DNA from: Siphonodentalium dalli
Lineage: Eukaryota; Mollusca; Scaphopoda; Gadilida; Siphonodentaliidae
Direction of reading: 5' to 3'
DNA length: 64,000 nucleotides
NCBI GenBank assembly: GCA_032622095.1
Contig: CP136069.1
Coordinates: forward strand, 71,323,319 to 71,387,318
Shown: positions 46,430 to 57,573 of the stretch, piece by piece
Layout of the letters: each line of letters starts with the position of its first letter
Position numbering within the stretch: position 1 is the stretch's first letter
The notes under the pieces: model-generated
Told to the model about the DNA's origin: nothing
Databases searched by the model: none
The model's input: the letters and a program-made list of their open reading frames with translations, nothing else
Translations under genes and position numbers: made by a program

Positions 46430-46925
46430 CTTGATAAATCAAGTTAGCTAACTTGATTAAACAAGTTAGCTAACTTGATTAAACAAGTTACTAACTGGAT
46501 TAATCAAGTTAGTAACTTGATTAATCAAGTTAGTTAACTTGATTAAACAAGTTAGTAACTTGATTAAACAAGTTAGCTAACTTGATTAAACAAGTTAGTA
46601 ACTTGATTAAACAAGTTAGCTAACTGGATTAAACAAGTTAGCTAACATGATTAAACAAGTTAGTAACTGGATTAAACAAGTTAGTAACTTGTTTAAACAA
46701 GTTAGCTAACTTGATTAAACAAGTTAGCTAACTTGATTAATCAAGTTACTAACTTGATTAATCAAGTTAGCTATCTTGATTAAACAAGTTAGCTAACTTG
46801 ATTAAACAAGTTACTAACTGGATTAATCAAGTTAGTAACTTGATTAATCAAGCTAGCTAACTTGATTAAACAAGTTAGCTAACTTGATTAAACAAGTTAC
46901 TAACTGGATTAATCAAGTTAGTAAC
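46430..46925. repeat. Array 3, same 21-22 bp unit as array 1
   Basis: About 23 copies of 'aacttgattaaacaagttag' + 'ct' with 'gttagtaac' and 'actggattaa' variants. It matches array 1, and the two form the inner parts of an inverted structure. Confidence 0.9.
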
Positions 46926-46962
46926 AAAAGAGGAGGTGGCGGTTCTACGCTGCCGTAGAATC

Positions 46963-47920
46963 CCGACCATATGTACTCATTGCTTTGCCGGTGTGTCGGT
47001 TATGTGAAACCAACGTTAAAACATTGGATGTTATTCAGTTCTGATAGTTCTATAGCGGCTATATACTGCTAAAGTTGCCGTCCCTTCTACTCATCGCCTG
47101 CGACATCATAGTTTCTTCCTAATGACGTGGTCACGATTAATTTCCGTATTCATGGGAAGGCGAAAAAATGACGTAGTAAATGTTCAATAAGTTAGGTACT
47201 CGTGTGGTAAACGCTTATAGGGGCTCGTGTGATAAGCGTTCACTAAAAGTATCAATTGCATGGTGTGTCATAGAGTATACATAAGATAGTTAGAGTTTTC
47301 TGTGCTCATTGGTCTATATTAACGTTCCATTCCCCAGTGATTGTAATCACATGGTTAAGTAGAGAGAGTGGTAAGCACATTACATGGACGATATATATAT
47401 ATATAATACCGTACACGAGCATACAAACATAATTGTAATACGACTTTGCCTAAACCTAGATACAAGGCTCGTCCTGATCGGTCAGTATCCTGTATTCCCA
47501 TGGAGACACGACCGTCGTTTTGTGGTACAATTCTAGATATTCTGAATTGTACCACAAAAAAATGTGGTACAATCAGTGCAATGCTGCCAACGCCTCAAAC
47601 TTTCAGAAGTCAAACCACACGGGCATTGGTTAATATCATGCTATAGACTGAAGAAAGAGACATATAATGACTACCTACTCTACTATATTGAATTTTATTT
47701 AAGATAGAACAAAAATAAGTCTGAACTTAATTTTTTTGCAAAAAAGGCAAAGAAAAGGGATCGCCGTTCAAAAGTGACGTCTTGTTTGACGTTACAGTTC
47801 TAAGAGAAGAACTGCTTGGTGGAAAATCACACCACGCAGAGCTAGAAACTGGGCTATTGTATAGCAGGCTGAACGTATGTCACTATAATTTCGATCCAAA
47901 CATAAAATCCAATTACAAAA
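46963..47920. other. Gene-free stretch with small hairpin
   Basis: 47518-47570 has 'ttttgtggtacaattc' / 'gaattgtaccacaaaa' around a short loop, then a third 'tgtggtacaat'. ORFs at 47355-47555 and 47446-47646 are antisense to each other, with no domain. Confidence 0.45.
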
Positions 47921-48062
47921 GAAATAACTACACTGCGCTTCGGCGTGTATAGTAGAATTTGACCACCATAACTGATTGTAGGACTCCGCTTCGCGTCGTC
48001 CCACAATCAGTTTCTTTGTGGTCAAATTCTACTATACACGCCGAAGCGCAATGTATTTATTT
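47921..48062. repeat. Long palindrome, about 60-bp arms
   Basis: The left arm 'actgcgcttcggcgtgtata' + 'gtagaatttgaccac' + 'aactgattgt' is complemented after the loop 'gactccgcttcgcgtcg'. A few mismatches and small indels only. No flanking duplication identified. Confidence 0.9.
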
Positions 48063-48427
48063 CATGAATATTCAAAACTCCATATTATAAATCATAACAA
48101 ATCTTAGTATATGATCCTAAACTTTCTTCTAAAAGTCCCATACTAAATGATGGGCATAAGAAGTTGATAAATCACGATATCTATACACATGGTTGTTCTA
48201 TAAATATGCCAGACGGGTTAATAACAAGATCACTCGACGTCATGAGTTATTAATAGGAAGTATGTAAAGTAGTGACGTTTGGTAATATTTTTCAACATGT
48301 ATTGTTTATTAAATTTTGACTTGTTGAAAAACATTGTTGTGCATTTTATGGATTTATATATATGGGTCAGTAAGGTAGTTCAGGCCTAATGATCTTGATA
48401 CCATTGGTGGATCATATAATAAAACAC

Positions 48428-48566
48428 TTATTGCATGGTTTCGAGGTTGACATGAGGATATATCAACCCTTGGAAGTTAATATTCACCTCGGCCTGCGGT
48501 CTCGGTGAATATTAACTTGCTCGGGTTGATAAATCCTCATGTCAACCTCGAAACCATGCAATAAAT
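48428..48566. repeat. Long palindrome, about 60-bp arms
   Basis: The left arm 'ttgcatggtttcgaggttga' + 'catgaggatatatcaaccc' + 'gttaatattcacc' is complemented on the right after the 15-base loop 'tcggcctgcggtctc'. Very few mismatches, so it is recent or maintained. Confidence 0.9.
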
Positions 48567-49074
48567 GTATAATTACAAATATAGGGATGTGTACGTCGCA
48601 ATGACTTGTATCCATATACGGAATGCTACCCCATAACTTTGACCTGTAGTACGTACACCGCGGAATGGGAGGCTGCATGGATTCGTGGATCCAATATGGT
48701 AGTGACTCAGTTATCTCCCTTATTGTTTCCACATGATGCACATCGCATCATGATGCAAACTTACGTTGATGATCCTGGTAATGTTCACCCCAGAATAATG
48801 AATGGTGAACAGCTTTAGAAAGTAAATATGTGATTATTGAAGCTATATCGATTATTACAAATATGGTGTGATACATTCGACAGAACTACTGATTGCCCTC
48901 AAATTTGTTGGTTGTCCAGTACAGGGGTAGCACAGTTGTTGTATACCATTTTTTTGTTTTTTAAATATTTCCACCACAAAAGTTAATATATAGTATATGT
49001 AGTAACTATTGTAGTGGAAATTGATAATTTGAGAAAGTATCTCGAAGCATTAAATTGATGCTTGGCACATAGTA
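48567..49074. other. Gene-free stretch
   Basis: No feature recognised; a 70-codon ORF at 48606-48818 has no domain. Confidence 0.4.
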
Positions 49075-49206
49075 CAGTGCGTACAGCGTGTGCGATAAGC
49101 AAAACACTCAACAACGGGGGACCCAACTAAGCCAACTGTGGATCAGCGGGATTCACGACGACGTTGATTGTGGTGATCCACGGTGAACTTACACTGAGCG
49201 GATTAA

Positions 49207-49576
49207 CCCTTTACCCAACAAACCGGCCAAAACCGGCCAAATAAAGCTTCAACAGCCTAAAATATCTTCGGTCTGTCTCAATAGAACCATACAAATATGG
49301 ATATCATTGGAACCGGCTCCTTGACCACATTGTGATAGTTACAGTTATGCCCTGTGCCAATGCATTCTCTTATATATGCGAGTCGACCATAGGTCGCCTC
49401 GCATATATAAGAGAATGCATTGGCACTTTTTACCATTTTTTCTTACATTCTTTAACAATTTTATAATTTTTAATGTGTTAAGCCAATGCATTCTCTTATA
49501 TATGCGAGGCGACCTATGGTCGACTCGCATATATAAGAGAATGCATTGGCACAGGGCCGTTCTGTTGGGTAAAGGG
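49207..49576. mobile_element. piggyBac-like MITE with double hairpin, nested in C1
   Basis: TTAA|CCCTTTACCCAACA and the exact complement |TTAA (49203-49206, 49577-49580). 370 bp. It carries two hairpins (49350-49425 and 49483-49553) with arms 'gccaatgcattctcttatat' + 'atgcgag', the same module as in family D. No ORF of significance. Confidence 0.9.
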
Positions 49577-49752
49577 TTAATGAATCGACAGAAATCATGG
49601 AGACTGACCAGGACTCACCAAGAATCACCACGAACCACTGAATGAGAATCGCCGCAAAATACCGACAACTAATTAGGATAGTTTGCGCCATTTCCATTTA
49701 TTGTATAAATAAATATTTATAATTGTCTTGATTTGACTTGTACTAAATTTAA

Positions 49753-50287
49753 AGATACGGGCGGCGTTGGCGGTGGGTATGGTGTTAAAATATTCACCTC
49801 CGTCAAAAACCGCCATAAACAGAAATAAAAGTAAAATATAGACAGACCTTGTTCTTATACCAATCAGAAATATGGCATGAACAGTATGTTATTGTCAAAT
49901 GTTTTTCCTTTGTTATGTAAACAAAAGCAAAAAACGTTACAGAACCTGGCTTTTGTTTAGATCCGGATATGGTAAACATAAAAAGTGTTATTTGTTACTC
50001 TTTTCCTGATATGGAAATAATAAAGAGCGTCTATATCATTTGTGTGTGATTAACCAATAGAATTGCGCTGTGTTATGTAAACAGAGGCAAAACTTCTGTA
50101 ACACTAGCAGGCTCTGGTTTACGTACACCATCGTACGCCTTGACGACAATATACTATTTACGCGCTGATTATGTTTGGTATGTGAACAAACCTATATAAT
50201 AATTATATATATATATATTAATATTCCTTCTGTTGATGGCGATTTGAACAAATGTGAATATTTCTGCAACGAACGCCACCCGTGCCT
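49753..50287 (+). mobile_element. TTAA-flanked family G, copy 1, nested in C1
   Basis: TTAA|AGATACGGGCGGCGTT and complement of AGGCACGGGTGGCGTT|TTAA. Inside are repeated 'tgttatgtaaacaaaagc'-like blocks and 'taaagagcgt' motifs. TTAA with AGG/AGA ends fits Kolobok- or piggyBac-type mobilisation (inference). 535 bp, no transposase. Confidence 0.88.
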
Positions 50288-50359
50288 TTAATTGACCGCG
50301 AAAGTGATTTTTTTTGGAAATTGTAGACATATGCAATGTAATTCCCGTGAATATTCTGT

Positions 50360-51630
50360 ATAGCAGGTTCGCGGTGATTACCGGTCATCCATGGTGTGTC
50401 GCGGTGATTTATGGCGTGTCGCGGTGATTACCGGTGATCCATGGTGTGTCGTGGTCATTTATGGTGTGTCGCGGTGATTTATGGTGTGTCGCGGTGATTA
50501 CCGGTTATCCATGGTATGTCGCGGTGATTTATGGTGTGTCGCGGTGATTACCGGTGATCCATGGTGTCGCCGTGACTTATGGTGTGTCGCGGTGATCCAT
50601 GGTGTGTCGTGGTGATTTATGGTGTGTCGTGGTGATTTATGGTGTGTCGCGGTTATTTATGATGTGTCGCGGTGATTACCGGTTATCCATGGTATGTCGC
50701 GGTGATTTATGGTGTGTCGTTGTGATTTATGGTGTGTCGCGGTGATTTATGGTGTGTCGTGGTGATTACCGGTGATCCATGGTGTCGCCGTGACTTATGG
50801 TGTGTCGCGGTGATTACCGGTGATCCATTATATGTCACGGTGATTTATGGTGTGTCGCGGTGATTACCGGTTATCCATGGTATGTCGCGGTGATTTATGG
50901 TGTGTCGCGGTGATTACCGGTGATCCATGGTGTCGCCGTGACTTATGGTGTGTCGCGGTGATTACCGGTGATCCATGGTGTAGCGGTGATTTATGGTGTG
51001 TCGCGGTGATTACCGGTTATCCATGGTATGTCGCGGTGATTTATGGTGTGTCGCGGTGATTACCGGTTATCCATGGTATGTCACGGTGATTTATGGTGTG
51101 TCGCGGTGATTACCGGTTATCCATGGTATGTCCCGGTGATTTATGGTGTGTCGTTGTGATTTATGGTGTGTCGCGGTGATTTATGGTGTGTCGCGGTGAT
51201 TACCGGTGCTCCATGGTGTCGCCGTGACTTATGGTGTGTCGCGGTGATTACCGGTGATCCATGGTGTGTCGCGGTGATTTATGGTTTGTCGCGGTGATTA
51301 CCGGTTATCCATGGTGTGTCGCGGTGATTTATGGTGTGTCGCGGTGATTTATGGTGTGTCGCGGTGATTACCGGTGATCCATGGTATGCCGCGGTGATTT
51401 ATGGTGTGTCGCTGTGAGTACCGGTGATCCATGGTGTGTCGCGTTGATTGATTTATGGTGTGTCGCGGTGATTTATGGTGCGTCGCGATGATTACAGGTG
51501 ATCCATGATGTGTCGCGGTGATTTATGGTGTGTCGCGGTGATTACCTGTGATCCATGATGTGTCGCGGTGATTTATGGTGTGTCGCGGTGATTGCCGGTG
51601 ATCCATGTTGTGTCGCCGTGATTTATGGTC
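50360..51630 (+). repeat. Minisatellite, 23-25 bp half-units, 1.27 kb
   Basis: Alternating 'gcggtgatttatggtgtgtc' and 'gcggtgattaccggtgatcc' + 'atgg' half-units form a higher-order pattern of about 48 bp with many variants (ggttatcc, gtatgtc, gccgtgactt). Roughly 50 half-units. The ORF at 50847-51059 is a repeat product. Confidence 0.92.
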
Positions 51631-51793
51631 GTGATGTTTGGATAAAGCTGCCACCTAGTCGATTACAACATAGCGCTCGATAATCATCGCCTCTAAAGCT
51701 TTCGATATTGAGTGGGTCACCGTGAATCAGACTCTCAAAACAATCGCCACTGCGTTGTGTGTTTTGCTTATCGCGCACTCGTTACACACTGTA

Positions 51794-52700
51794 GTACATT
51801 AGTCCGCATTCCATCGTGTGCGTTGGTCTCATAATTTCACATGTCTAATCTATCCAAACACAGTAGTTTTTCGCTCTGTGTGACATGCGTGTTACCGATA
51901 TCCATTGCGATGATAATTTTTGCATAATTTCACGCTCAATTTTCGTTAATTAAATAATTTGTCGCTAGCATTACAAGTTATTTAGATCGCTATCACACGA
52001 GCACCAGCTAAACATTGCATGAGTGTCGACACACGAAAATGACTGGTTGAATGTACATATCATCCTAGTTATTAGACTGTTCACAGGAACCTTTGAAGTT
52101 AAGTGGGGAAATAATCACCGGGGAGCACCTGTTTTGTCAATTTTAAATTTCTGTCTTTTCATGCGGTTGCTATACGTATATGCACCGTGTCGTTAGAGAC
52201 ATTGGGGGCATATTTATAGGAAAACACAAATTATAATTAAACAATCACATGTTGTAAGGTGCATGATAATGGGAATGGCTGTGACATGATCCAATGACGT
52301 TGGCTTTCGAATATTCCTCAGAACATTCGAAATATTCGACATAAAACTATTGCTTTGGCTTTCGGTCGTATAGTTGTACCTCGTGTTCTGCCTAATTCAC
52401 GACACTGGCATGTATGCAACCGCGCCTATTTATATTCCGTCCGTTGTGCCATGGCTGTGGTTATAGTATTTTGGCCGTTTCGCCCTAACATAAATGTCGC
52501 ACAATGTATCTATATAAATTATGCAGATTTCCGGCTAATGCCAATAAACGTGTCGTCGAATGTATACAGTATACATGCATGTACATAGTGGAAGTGAATT
52601 AGATAATATTGAAACTTAAACAAATTCCTGGTGTTACATGTTGTTTCACATTGCTGATGCATATCGGTCGCTGCATGGGATAAACCGTCATATATATGGT
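51794..52700. other. Gene-free stretch
   Basis: No recognised gene. ORF 52355-52588 (77 codons) has no domain. Confidence 0.4.
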
Positions 52701-52723
52701 CTCTTAGAAGTTCATATTTGAAA

Positions 52724-52870
52724 AGATGACTTCAGGTCATAACAAATCGGACACTTGGGATCATTTTACCCTCGACAAACAGAACAAGAAAGTCAAATGC
52801 AATAACAATCCCGACCACGTTCGGAAGTATTATGGCGTAACTATTATTCTGTGGATCTTGAGATCATGAG
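52724..52870 (+). pseudogene. BED zinc-finger-like fragment (hAT transposase or ZBED relic)
   Basis: The frame reads 'KSDTWDHFTLDKQNKKVKC' and then 'YYGVTIILWIL', resembling the BED pattern S-x-W-x-HF-x-C-x(n)-N/T-x2-L-x2-HL. The second Cys and His are not clearly present, and a TGA stop (about 52865) ends the frame. Short and decayed; could be chance. Confidence 0.35.
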
Positions 52871-53257
52871 ACCACTCGGGACGGAACTGAGATATCTCAA
52901 CCGTGTCACAAATATAACCTTCACTCGGAACACTAAAGGTGTTTACTTATGTTGTGTTACAGCTTATAGCAAATACTTATGGTGCAGTTCTTTCCTTTAA
53001 AAAAGAGGTATGTACTGCAAGTTTTCGCATTTGTATACTGTCCCAAACATTCGAATATTATTCGAATATTCGCTCGTTGAGTTGGCCGAATATTCGATTG
53101 TCAAAAATGGCTGAATACCGAACACTAAGATAGAATAATGCCGACCAGCTTCAATTCTGAGTGTAAAACTCTAAAATTATTCGGTCACCGTGGATTTGCG
53201 AGTTGGATTCAAGCCGCGATTGTCGGAAGATACGACTGAAAAATGGTTTGCACTTAA

Positions 53258-53476
53258 AGGGGTACTGTACATTACACGCATGTGCTCTATGAACGATTCA
53301 AACAACATGGTAATTATAATGAAAATGAGTTTATGACTGGAGTCTTGCATTTGCATCGTTCATAGAGCACATGAGAGTATTTGTCACTAATCCAGGGGTT
53401 TATTTGTAGCATATATTATGTTGAGTATAAAAGAAGATAGCCCCATACATGGCCATATTTAGTGTACAGTCGCCCT
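53258..53476. mobile_element. TTAA-flanked MITE
   Basis: TTAA|AGGGGTACTGTACA and complement of AGGGCGACTGTACA|TTAA (53254-53257, 53477-53480). The inner inverted pair 'catgtgctctatgaacga' / 'tcgttcatagagcacatg' is exact. 219 bp, no ORF. Confidence 0.9.
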
Positions 53477-53480
53477 TTAA

Positions 53481-54268
53481 TATCAATGTGTTTTGATTTG
53501 ATATGATATAGGCTACACCGGCAAATTCAACTGGAACAACTTCGGGAAAGTACAAACATTAAACAAGGGCTGCGCATCGAAGATGGCTCTCGTCGAGTCT
53601 CAACATATCGGTACTAAACATATCGGACAAAATCTGGTTTTCGAACTCGATCGAGATATTGTTGTGAAAGATACAAATAGCAAATATGAATGAAATTGGT
53701 TAACATGATTGTGTTCAACCTATTGCGCTAACTGTCATAACATCTTATTTTTATGATGCTGTGAAAGATCCGTATGCCAAATATGAATGAAGTTGGTTGA
53801 CGTTTGTGACATAGGTGATATCAAACTGCCATAAATAAAATATGCGCCATAACTCTGGTTAGAGCGTTGGTGCTGCCCGATTTTCGGCGTGTAGCTGTCG
53901 CACATGACAATAAACTCACATACCAACAATTGTCCAAAATCCATTAATAAACGGCTATGTTATACAAGTTTAGGCCCGGACCCCCGCCCCCACGAGTTTA
54001 AAAATAAAACGTATCGCCATATTAAGTTAGCACAATATTGACTATATATCTACCTATGAATCATTGATCGACTTCGGTGCTTTGTTCATGTGATTGTGGC
54101 TAGTTTGTATTTTATTTATTTGGATATGAATGTGGATTATCGGGGTATCAAAATATGTTATTTTAAAGGGACCCAAGATACGGATGCAGGCGGCAAGTCC
54201 ATTTGTGCTGTCCTTTGTCAATTTTCGCTCTGAAGTTAGTTTGACGTTGGACGTTTTCGCTCTGAAGT
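53481..54268. other. Gene-free stretch
   Basis: No recognised gene. 'gtgaaagatacaaatagcaa' and 'gtgaaagatccgtatgccaa' (53667 and 53761) mark a roughly 95-bp diverged duplication containing 'atatgaatgaaattggttaa'. Confidence 0.45.
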
Positions 54269-54270
54269 TA

Positions 54271-55342
54271 CAGTATATGTAAAGAGTGTGCGATAAGCAA
54301 AACACTCAACACCGTGGCTTCCGGGATGGGGGGGGGGGTGCTTCACACTGAAAACTTGAGTGGCGATGATTAGCGAGCGCTATATGATGTAATAAAAATG
54401 GTGACTGTTTTATCAAAACTTCACTTTATACACCGCGACACACAAGGAATGGATCACCGACGATTACCACGAACCTTCTATATAATTATCCAACGGGAAT
54501 CGCATAATTGTATTGGTCTATATAATTTCCACAAGGTCATTTTCGCGGTCATTAAACGTTTGAACAAGTCAAGATAAGACAATGATCAATATTTAGTTAA
54601 TATTGTCATAATATAAATCGAAATGGCGTTATATGCAAGTATCGTACAGTTGTCGGTGTTTTGCGGCGAGTTTTCGTGGTGCATGCATGCATGGTGATTC
54701 TCCGTGATTCTCAGTGGATCGCGGTGATTCTCGGTGCATGGCTCGTGGTGAAAGTCCGTAATTATCAGTGGTTTGCGGTGATTCTCGGTGGTTCGTGATG
54801 ATTCTCCGTGATTCTCAGTGGATCGCGGTGATTCTCGGTGCATGGCTCGTGGTGAAAGTCCGTAATTATCAGTGGTTTGCGGTGATTCTCGGTGGTTCGT
54901 GGTGATTCTCCGTGATTCTCAGTGGATCGCGGTGATTCTCGGTGGCTCGTGGTGATAGTCCGTAATTCTCAGTGGTTCGCGGTGATTCTCTGTGGTTCAT
55001 GGTGATTCTCCGTGATTCTCAGTTGTTTGCCGTGATTATATGTCATTCATGGCGATTATCTGTGATTCGTATTGGTTCGCGGTGATTCTCAGTGGTTCGC
55101 GGTGATTCTCAGTTGTTCGCGGTGATTCTCAGTGGTTCGCGGTAATTATTGGTGATCCATGGTCAGTCCCCGGCGTTTTTTGTTGTTGTTGTTGTTGATT
55201 TATAATAATATGTTCCACGCAAGTTCACCGTGGATCACAGCGAAAAACATCTAATCATGATGATCCATGGTGGGCTCAGTGCCCCCCCCCCCCCTCCCCT
55301 CGGTATTGAGTGTTTTGCTTATCGCACGCTCTTTGCTTACTG
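54271..55342. mobile_element. TA-flanked minisatellite-bearing element, family C copy 2
   Basis: TA|CAGTATATGTAAAGAGTGTG then 'cgataagcaaaacactcaac' and, at the right, complement of CAGTAAGCAAAGAGCGTGCG then 'ataagcaaaacactcaa' |TA. The subterminal 'gcgatgattagcgagcgcta' is shared with copy 1. Poly-G/C tracts lie next to both ends (54328-54338, 55283-55295). No transposase. Confidence 0.82.
54660..55165 (+). repeat. Minisatellite, 20-23 bp unit
   Basis: About 24 copies of 'gtggttcgcggtgattctca' with variants (gtgattctccgtgattct, gcatggctcgtggtgaaa). A 120-bp higher-order block is repeated at 54703-54890. Related in wording to the C1 minisatellite (gcggtgat). Confidence 0.9.
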
Positions 55343-55344
55343 TA

Positions 55345-57330
55345 TATGTTATTATATGCTTTAATCTCTAAGACATGAGTTCACATGTTACTGGCGAGAT
55401 GTGCAATATTTACAAAGTGATAAGTGTGATATATATATACATATACATAAAAGAAGACAGAAGAAGTAGAAAAAGAAGCAGAAAAAAGAAGATAGAAGAA
55501 GAAGAAGATGAAGAATATAGGAGACAGAATAAGATATCTAGATAGATATGCCGGTAGTCTCTCTGTTATCGATCGCCATTCCTCGTCATCGCAATAGTTA
55601 TATTCATCTAATATATTATATCAGTATACTTTTCGATGATGTCAGCAATAATAATAATAATACTACACTTAACAACTGCAGAAACAGTGTCAATGTGGCG
55701 TGAAATTTCAATAACATTGGTTTAAACATTCTTTATTTATTCACCAAATATATAATTATGTTAAATAAGATACATTTAACATGGGAATACATAAGGAATT
55801 GTTATAATGGATATGGTAATATTTATATATGGTAGAAAGGGAGAACGATAGTAAGCACATGGTGTCGTTCTCCCCATGTATCATCAAGGGCCCCTGTAAA
55901 ATGTATAAATCATCCTGGGATTTTACCTTAATATCGGGACCGGATAGTAGATAGATAACTCGGATATTACATGGGTTTTTGGGTATTAAGAATAAGAGGA
56001 GAATTCGGGAAAAGAAGACGAAGATGGAAGGGGATATGATGGAGACAGAGGGGAATGGAACGGATTTTTTGTTTGTGCTCTAAGATGCTGACCGATTTAT
56101 AATTAAGCAACTAAAACCGTTGTGTGTGGATAATAATTCTTTGGAATTCTACAGAAAAAGATTCGTTTGTAGACTCATTGTATCATCGTCATTGAGAAAA
56201 ATATAAACATAGGGAACTATGGCGTCTTTTCAATAACATTCAACATGAGCCCACTTCGATTGCCTTTATTCCCTTTAATAGAGACTAGTGTTGTGGCCTT
56301 TCTGTTAGAGATGACTCGCGTCGATGCAGTCGCACGAGCTACAAGATAAAACAAAAGTAAATATTTGAGAACAGAGGAAAGCCATCAACCAATTTCCGAG
56401 CCCGATTGCAACAAATACTAACCTTCGCCATGACATTCAAAATTCATTAAGTGAATGATATGTAATAGAGCGATACACTTATGTGGTATTAAATACGCAT
56501 TAAATAAATAGCCAGAATCGCACGAACACATATTGCAGATGTTCATGTTGATAAAAGTTCAGAAGTAAGATGATTTTTTTCAACGAACAATTTTTCCATT
56601 TTGTTACCTTAATTTTATAAATATTTAAACCACTGATACTGTTTATTCTGTTTAATTTATCCCCCATGTATGATTTGCGTTTGTATATTCAGCGTGTCAC
56701 GGGGATAAACTGTGAATAAAACCATTTTGCTATGTTGTCCTAATGTACCGAGTAATGTTTCGCCCGCGGTGTATAATGCCCCAGAGACGGACACGTGTGA
56801 CAGTCTGACAGTCAGTAATTCGCTAAGTCAGTGTGCATGCACTCACAATTTTGCCAGGCATTCTTTGTAGGCATTTCGGTATAAAATGTTTATAAAAATT
56901 TTACGTGCCACAGCTACGTGACAAGTAAAAGCTATATGTAGGCCCACTAGTATAACGATGTTATCGAAATATGTCTGTAAATTGCATGCAATTATCTCGC
57001 AAGGATCAATCATACGGGTATTTGAAGGCAATGTGCTAGTCGCACCGTTACAAGTGAAATTTTCCTCACGTCGTTATGCATTTCATATGCATGTTGTCGT
57101 TGAGAAAATACATGCAAAAAAATGCCGCGCAAACTTGCTAGTGTTTGAACGTACCCTAACGGTTAGAATGGTGTAAATATTTTCAAAAGGCCTCAATCAG
57201 CTTTCCCTTCCTTTCCCCTCACCAGTTCTACATCCAGCTTTCACTCTCCTTGTTTCATCCTATATGTAACTCATATTGAAGCTATAACGTTTATTGTATT
57301 GTGGCATCGTGTCATTACTTACAGTCAAAC
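55345..57330. other. Gene-free 2-kb stretch
   Basis: A purine-rich (GAA)n-like tract at 55449-55533; otherwise AT-rich with no recognised coding domain. Opposed ORFs at 56843-57031 and 56958-57176 overlap in antisense, so at most one could be real. Confidence 0.45.
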
Positions 57331-57334
57331 TGTG

Positions 57335-57385
57335 AGGAGCGGGGCATATCTAAGTGGTTAGCACTCGTACCCCAATCCCTGTCTG
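57335..57385 (+). repeat. tRNA-like A-box fragment (SINE relic)
   Basis: 'GGGGCATATCTAAGTGGTTA' + 'GCACTCG' resembles the 5' half of a tRNA (A box TAAGTGGTTAGCAC). No convincing B box follows, so it is at most a SINE fragment. Confidence 0.35.
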
Positions 57386-57573
57386 TCATATACTTTTGTA
57401 TTAGCAAAACAATATGTTTGACTAAAAAGAAAGGGTCTCAGTGATGATGATTTGGTGTATTACGTTTTCAGTATAGTGCCTAGGCAATTAATTTTCATAA
57501 AATCTGAAAAATTGACATTAATTTTTATGCAAAAAAATTCATATATATAGGTATAGCAGAAATCTGCCTTTAA

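Larger units (their letters stand above)
45512..46958. mobile_element. TIR element built of three tandem arrays
   Basis: Ends CTACGG(C)CGCGTAG then 'aaccgccacctcctctttt' and 'gttactaac' are inverted at the other end with about one mismatch over roughly 40 bp. It is flanked by AATC (45508-45511 and 46959-46962), a 4-bp duplication (5 bp if G is counted). Inside: array 1 (45548-45750), a unique piece (45751-45935), array 2 (45936-46397), a short spacer, array 3 (46430-46925). No transposase. The terminal 14 bases are themselves nearly palindromic. Confidence 0.88.
49075..51791. mobile_element. TA-flanked minisatellite-bearing element, family C copy 1
   Basis: TA|CAGTGCGTACAGCGTGTGCG then 'ataagcaaaacactcaac' on the left, and the complement of CAGTGTGTAACGAGTGCGCG then 'ataagcaaaacacacaac' |TA on the right. 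Subterminal 'gcgatgattatcgagcgcta' on the right and 'atcaccacgaaccactga' on the left match family C copy 2. Two TTAA-type MITEs (49207-49576, 49753-50287) are nested in the left part and a 1.27-kb minisatellite fills the right part. CAGT ends and TA duplication indicate a Tc1/mariner-type derivative without transposase. Confidence 0.82.

Noticed and set aside
45969-46451. 160-codon ORF and overlapping 115-codon ORF rich in YLQCTSNVLP
   Set aside because: Both are direct products of the 10-13 bp tandem array; no domain, and several frames stay open for the same reason.
45548-46925. CRISPR-like array of 20-22 bp repeats
   Set aside because: Repeats are contiguous with no unique spacers, self-complementary, and framed by transposon ends in eukaryotic DNA.
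49345-49697. Overlapping ORFs at 49345-49530, 49376-49645 and 49470-49697 reading CILLYMRGDLWSTRIYKRMHWH
   Set aside because: The same peptide appears on both strands because the DNA is a hairpin; it also appears at 6139, 6503 and 32521 in the MITE family.
54586-54843. 85-codon minus-strand ORF with HRESPRSTENHGES repeats
   Set aside because: It is encoded by the minisatellite of family C copy 2.
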